DNA of 64,000 nucleotides, from the NCBI GenBank assembly GCA_001801025.1, contig MGWO01000001.1, positions 16,552 through 80,551 on the forward strand, in the 5' to 3' direction. The position numbers and the translations under genes are program-made. The notes below the pieces were generated by a model. That model was not told the origin of the DNA and ran no database searches. It worked only from the letters and a program-made list of their open reading frames with translations. Below, piece by piece: positions 60,966-64,000 of the stretch (positions are counted from its first letter, which is position 1; the number at the start of each line of letters is the position of its first letter). The stretch is from Gallionellales bacterium GWA2_54_124. GTDB lineage: Bacteria > Pseudomonadota > Gammaproteobacteria > Burkholderiales > Gallionellaceae.

Positions 60966-63900
60966 ATGAAACGTCACGGCTCAATGAATCGTGTTTTTCG
61001 CCTAGTATGGAGTGAAGTTCGGGGTGCATATATTCCTGTTGCAGAAATCACCAAGCGTCAGGGTAAGCGCTGCGGTAGCGGTGTGGCGGTTACGGTTTCT
61101 TTGGCCGGGATATTGCTCGCGGCATCAGCGCAGGCTCAACCCCCGGCCGTCGATGCCTTGCCGGTCGGCGCTCAGGTTGTGGCGGGAACGGCTGTGATCA
61201 ATCAGACGCTCAATACACTGACAATCAATCAAAGTACGCAGCGACTGATTACGCAGTGGAGCAATTTTGATATCGGCCAGAATGCGACGGTGCGCTTCAA
61301 TCAGCCCAATGCGAGCAGTATTGCGCTCAACCGTGTGTTATCGGCTGATCCGACGCGCATCATGGGTAATCTTTCTGCAAACGGTCAGGTCTGGCTGATC
61401 AATCCGAATGGGGTGATGTTTGGAGGTACGGCGCGAGTTGACGTGAATGGGTTGGTGGCATCCGCACTGGACATCCGTAATTCCGACTTTTTGGCCAGTA
61501 AATACAGCTTCGATCGAAATTTGAATCCGGCGGGTGTTGCAGGCTCGATTACGCAGGATGGTCGTATTCAAACCGGGACGGGCGGCTATATCGCCTTCAT
61601 CGCGCCGACCATCGATAACAACGGGGTGCTTTCAGCGCCTCAGGGAACCGTTGCTCTGGCTGCTGCGGATAGCGTCAGCCTGTCTTTTGGCGGCGACCGG
61701 CTGATCGGCTTTACGCTCGATCGCGGCAGTATCGGTGCGATGGTTAGCAATCGACAATTGATACAGGCGGATGATGGTGTCGTGTTGCTGAGTGCGAAGG
61801 CCGCGGATCAGATGACGCGTGCGGTGGTGAATGTGTCTGGCGTGATCGAGGCGCGTGCGATTCAGAATACCGCAGGCGGTCGCATCGTGCTCGATTCGGG
61901 CAGTTTCGGTACGACCACGGTCAGCGGACAGGCGAGACTCGACGTTAGCGGCGGTGCTGGGCAGCAGGGTGGGCGTATCGCCGTACTGGGCGATCAGGTC
62001 GCGCTGCTGGACAATGCACAGCTTTTGGCAACCGGTGACGCGGGCGGCGGGCAGGTGCTGGCAGGCGGCGACTGGCAGGGGAAAAATGCGCTGATTCCGT
62101 CTTCAACCGCTGTGTACATTGGCCGGAATGCATTGCTGGACGCTTCTGCGACCGGCTATGGAAATGGCGGTACGATCGTTGCCTGGTCTGATGTTTCAAA
62201 CAATCTGAGTACCACACGCGTGTATGGCACGTTGCGCGCGCAAGGCGGAATAAAGGGCGGCAATGGCGGACGTATCGAGACGTCCGGTCACTGGCTGGAT
62301 GTAGCGGGAATACGCGTTAATGCGAACGCCACCTACGGGACCGCAGGAAACTGGCTGCTGGATCCGCTCAATATCAATGTGGTTGCGACGGGTTTCGATG
62401 CGTCGACTCTGACGGGGGGCAACGGGGTTGATCTGTTTGCGACAGCAGGTGTGACTGCCGGCACCTCAAATCTTGATGTGGCCCTGCTCAATGGTGCAGG
62501 TGCCAATGTGACGCTGCAAGCTGGCAATAACATTACGTTTGCGACGGCGGTGAATATTGCCGGTGCGGGTGTCGGTCTCAGCGCTCAGGCTGGCAACAAT
62601 ATTCTTTTGAACTCTGGCATCACCACCAACGGCGGTGCGATAACGCTTGCCGCGAATGATGCCGCAAGTGGCGTGGCGACAGGTACGGGCAGTATTTCCG
62701 GGGCGGGTGCGCTGGTGTCGGGCGCCGGAGCGATTACCCTGAGCGCGGCAACGATGACGCTGCCTACAATTACAACTTCAGGGGCGTTGCTTACAACGAC
62801 GACCGGGGTGGGTGCGTTAGGGACGACCAGTTTTGGTCTGACAAGTGCGGGTTCGTTATCAGTAATTTCCGGCGGTGCGGTGACGCAGACCGGCGCATTG
62901 TCGGTGTCCGGTACATCGAACCTGACTGCAACGGGCAATGCGATCACGCTGGATTTGGCGAATGCGCTGAGCGGCACAGTTACTGCTGCCGGCACGGGCA
63001 TCACCTTGAACAACGGTGCTGCGAATCTGGCTGCAATATTGACCGATGCGGGCGCATCGGATTTGACCACGCTGGGTTCTTTGTCTGTGAGCGGCAGCAG
63101 CGGCGCAGGGTTGACCACGCATGCGGTGGCAACAAGTTTCGGCGCGCACAGCGTGACCGGTAATCTGTTGTCAGTTGCGACGGGGGCTGTGACGCAGACC
63201 GGCGCATTGTCGGTGTCCGGCACGACAAACCTGACTGCGACGGGCAACGCGATTACGCTGGGCTTGGCTAATGCCTTGACCGGCACGGTCACGGCGGCCG
63301 GTACGGGCATCACCTTGAACAATGGTTCTGCGAATCTGGCGGCAATCCTGACCGATGCGGGCGCATCGGATCTGACCACACTGGGTTCTTTAGCGGTAAG
63401 CGGCAGCAGCGCAGGCCTGACCACGCACGCGGCAGCAACGAGTTTCGGTGCTCACAACGTGACGGGGAATTTGTTGTCGGTTGCGACGGGAGCCGTAACG
63501 CAGACCGGCGCGTTGTCGGTGTCCGGCACGACAAACCTGACTGCGACGGGCAACGCGATTACGCTGAGCAATGCATCGAATGCGCTGGCCGGCACGGTCA
63601 CGGCGGCCGGCACGGGAATTACCTTGAACAATGGCGCTGCGAATCTGGCGGCAATCCTGACCGATGCGGGCGCATCGGATCTGACCACACTGGGTTCTTT
63701 AGCGGTAAGCGGCAGTAGCGCAGGACTGACTACGCATGCGGCGGCAACAAGTTTCGGCGCGCATACCGTGACCGGTAATCTGTTGTCCGTTGCAACGGGT
63801 GCGGTGACGCAGACCGGCGCATTGTCGGTGTCCGGCACGTCGAACCTGACGGCGACGGGCAACGCGATCACGCTGAGCAATGCGTCGAATGCGCTGGCAG

Positions 63901-64000
63901 GCTCAGTCACGGCGGCCGGTACGGGCATCACCTTGAACAATGGTTCTGCGAATCTGGCGGCAATCCTGACCGATGCGGGCGCATCGGATCTGACCACACT
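60966..64000 (+). CDS. large TpsA exoprotein (filamentous haemagglutinin type), partial
   Basis: The frame is open from ATG at 60966 to the window end (over 1011 codons). It begins with an extended signal peptide region (MNRVFRLVWSEVRGAYIPV) and a signal core to about residue 58. The TPS secretion domain follows (about 60-330), with the hallmark N146-P-N-G149 (INPNGVMFGG). From about residue 640 it is made of near-identical repeats of 102-103 residues rich in Gly, Ala, Thr and Asn, predicted beta-helix. It is secreted by the adjacent TpsB and likely acts in adhesion. Confidence 0.93.
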   Translation, partial: MKRHGSMNRVFRLVWSEVRGAYIPVAEITKRQGKRCGSGVAVTVSLAGILLAASAQAQPPAVDALPVGAQVVAGTAVINQTLNTLTINQSTQRLITQWSNFDIGQNATVRFNQPNASSIALNRVLSADPTRIMGNLSANGQVWLINPNGVMFGGTARVDVNGLVASALDIRNSDFLASKYSFDRNLNPAGVAGSITQDGRIQTGTGGYIAFIAPTIDNNGVLSAPQGTVALAAADSVSLSFGGDRLIGFTLDRGSIGAMVSNRQLIQADDGVVLLSAKAADQMTRAVVNVSGVIEARAIQNTAGGRIVLDSGSFGTTTVSGQARLDVSGGAGQQGGRIAVLGDQVALLDNAQLLATGDAGGGQVLAGGDWQGKNALIPSSTAVYIGRNALLDASATGYGNGGTIVAWSDVSNNLSTTRVYGTLRAQGGIKGGNGGRIETSGHWLDVAGIRVNANATYGTAGNWLLDPLNINVVATGFDASTLTGGNGVDLFATAGVTAGTSNLDVALLNGAGANVTLQAGNNITFATAVNIAGAGVGLSAQAGNNILLNSGITTNGGAITLAANDAASGVATGTGSISGAGALVSGAGAITLSAATMTLPTITTSGALLTTTTGVGALGTTSFGLTSAGSLSVISGGAVTQTGALSVSGTSNLTATGNAITLDLANALSGTVTAAGTGITLNNGAANLAAILTDAGASDLTTLGSLSVSGSSGAGLTTHAVATSFGAHSVTGNLLSVATGAVTQTGALSVSGTTNLTATGNAITLGLANALTGTVTAAGTGITLNNGSANLAAILTDAGASDLTTLGSLAVSGSSAGLTTHAAATSFGAHNVTGNLLSVATGAVTQTGALSVSGTTNLTATGNAITLSNASNALAGTVTAAGTGITLNNGAANLAAILTDAGASDLTTLGSLAVSGSSAGLTTHAAATSFGAHTVTGNLLSVATGAVTQTGALSVSGTSNLTATGNAITLSNASNALAGSVTAAGTGITLNNGSANLAAILTDAGASDLTT
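62880..64000 (+). repeat. 306-309 bp tandem repeats in the TpsA gene
   Basis: The string GTGACGCAGACCGGCGC (or a one-base variant) recurs at 62880, 63189, 63495 and 63804, a period of 306-309 bases that stays in frame. Units are very similar over their length. More copies may lie beyond the window. Confidence 0.9.

Noticed and set aside
62585..63997. Long minus-strand open frames rich in Ala, Val, Pro
   Set aside because: They are antisense shadows of the TpsA repeats, open only because the repeat length is a multiple of three.

Overview
The window reads as one chromosome segment of a betaproteobacterium. Marker genes (acpP-fabF-pabC-mltG-tmk-holB-tatD, tsaE-amidase, queG, fimV-like, rlmM, tesA/ybbA-ybbP) and the NO-reductase/c-di-GMP content fit Nitrosomonadales, possibly Gallionellaceae; the family-level guess is inference, since no 16S or ribosomal protein lies here.

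Layout. 1-8.4 kb is a nitric-oxide and signalling block: a PAS sensor (cut by the window edge), the NO-responsive repressor NsrR, a small unknown membrane protein, NorC-NorB (NO reductase), NnrS, a chemoreceptor with a nitrate/nitrite-type sensor domain and a decayed second chemoreceptor that once carried a c-type haem site. 8.8-13.9 kb is a c-di-GMP block: a 1182-residue PhnD-PAS-PAS-GGDEF-EAL-CZB protein and a PilZ protein, separated by 1.2 kb of mostly noncoding DNA with DnaA-box-like sites and strong hairpins. 14-25 kb holds a BFD-like Fe-S protein, CysM, a FimV-like protein, an ankyrin protein, amidase, TsaE, QueG, a 21-bp-period minisatellite, an unknown 233-residue protein, a methyltransferase/DsrE pair and a cytochrome facing a Crp/Fnr regulator across a palindromic operator. 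25.5-38.4 kb is conserved housekeeping: RlmM, HAD phosphatase, SppA, TesA/YbbAP, fatty-acid and folate genes, thymidylate kinase, DNA polymerase III delta-prime and TatD.

38.4-59 kb is the accessory core. A tRNA cluster (Gly, Gly, Cys, Leu) ends in tRNA-Leu(TAA). Its 3' end is repeated exactly (62 bp) at 50086-50147 and again (25 bp) at 58953-58977. Two different integrative elements therefore sit in tandem. Element 1 (about 11.3 kb) is a mobilizable element: AlpA-like regulator, SF3/P4-type helicase, a hairpin-rich candidate oriT, MobC and a MOBP relaxase with a second gene nested inside it, several unknown cargo genes, HigBA and a tyrosine integrase. Element 2 (about 8.8 kb) carries its own very different integrase, Bro-N and KilA-N proteins, a serine resolvase, a DUF1376 protein, and a 549-residue protein resembling the internal (ejection) proteins of T7-like podoviruses, but no capsid, portal, terminase or polymerase gene. 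It looks like a phage satellite or a stripped prophage and is the most interesting item here. The original tRNA-Leu terminator appears to survive, displaced 20 kb, just past the last repeat.

59-64 kb is a two-partner secretion locus: a TpsB outer-membrane transporter and a very large TpsA exoprotein with about 307-bp tandem repeats that runs off the window.
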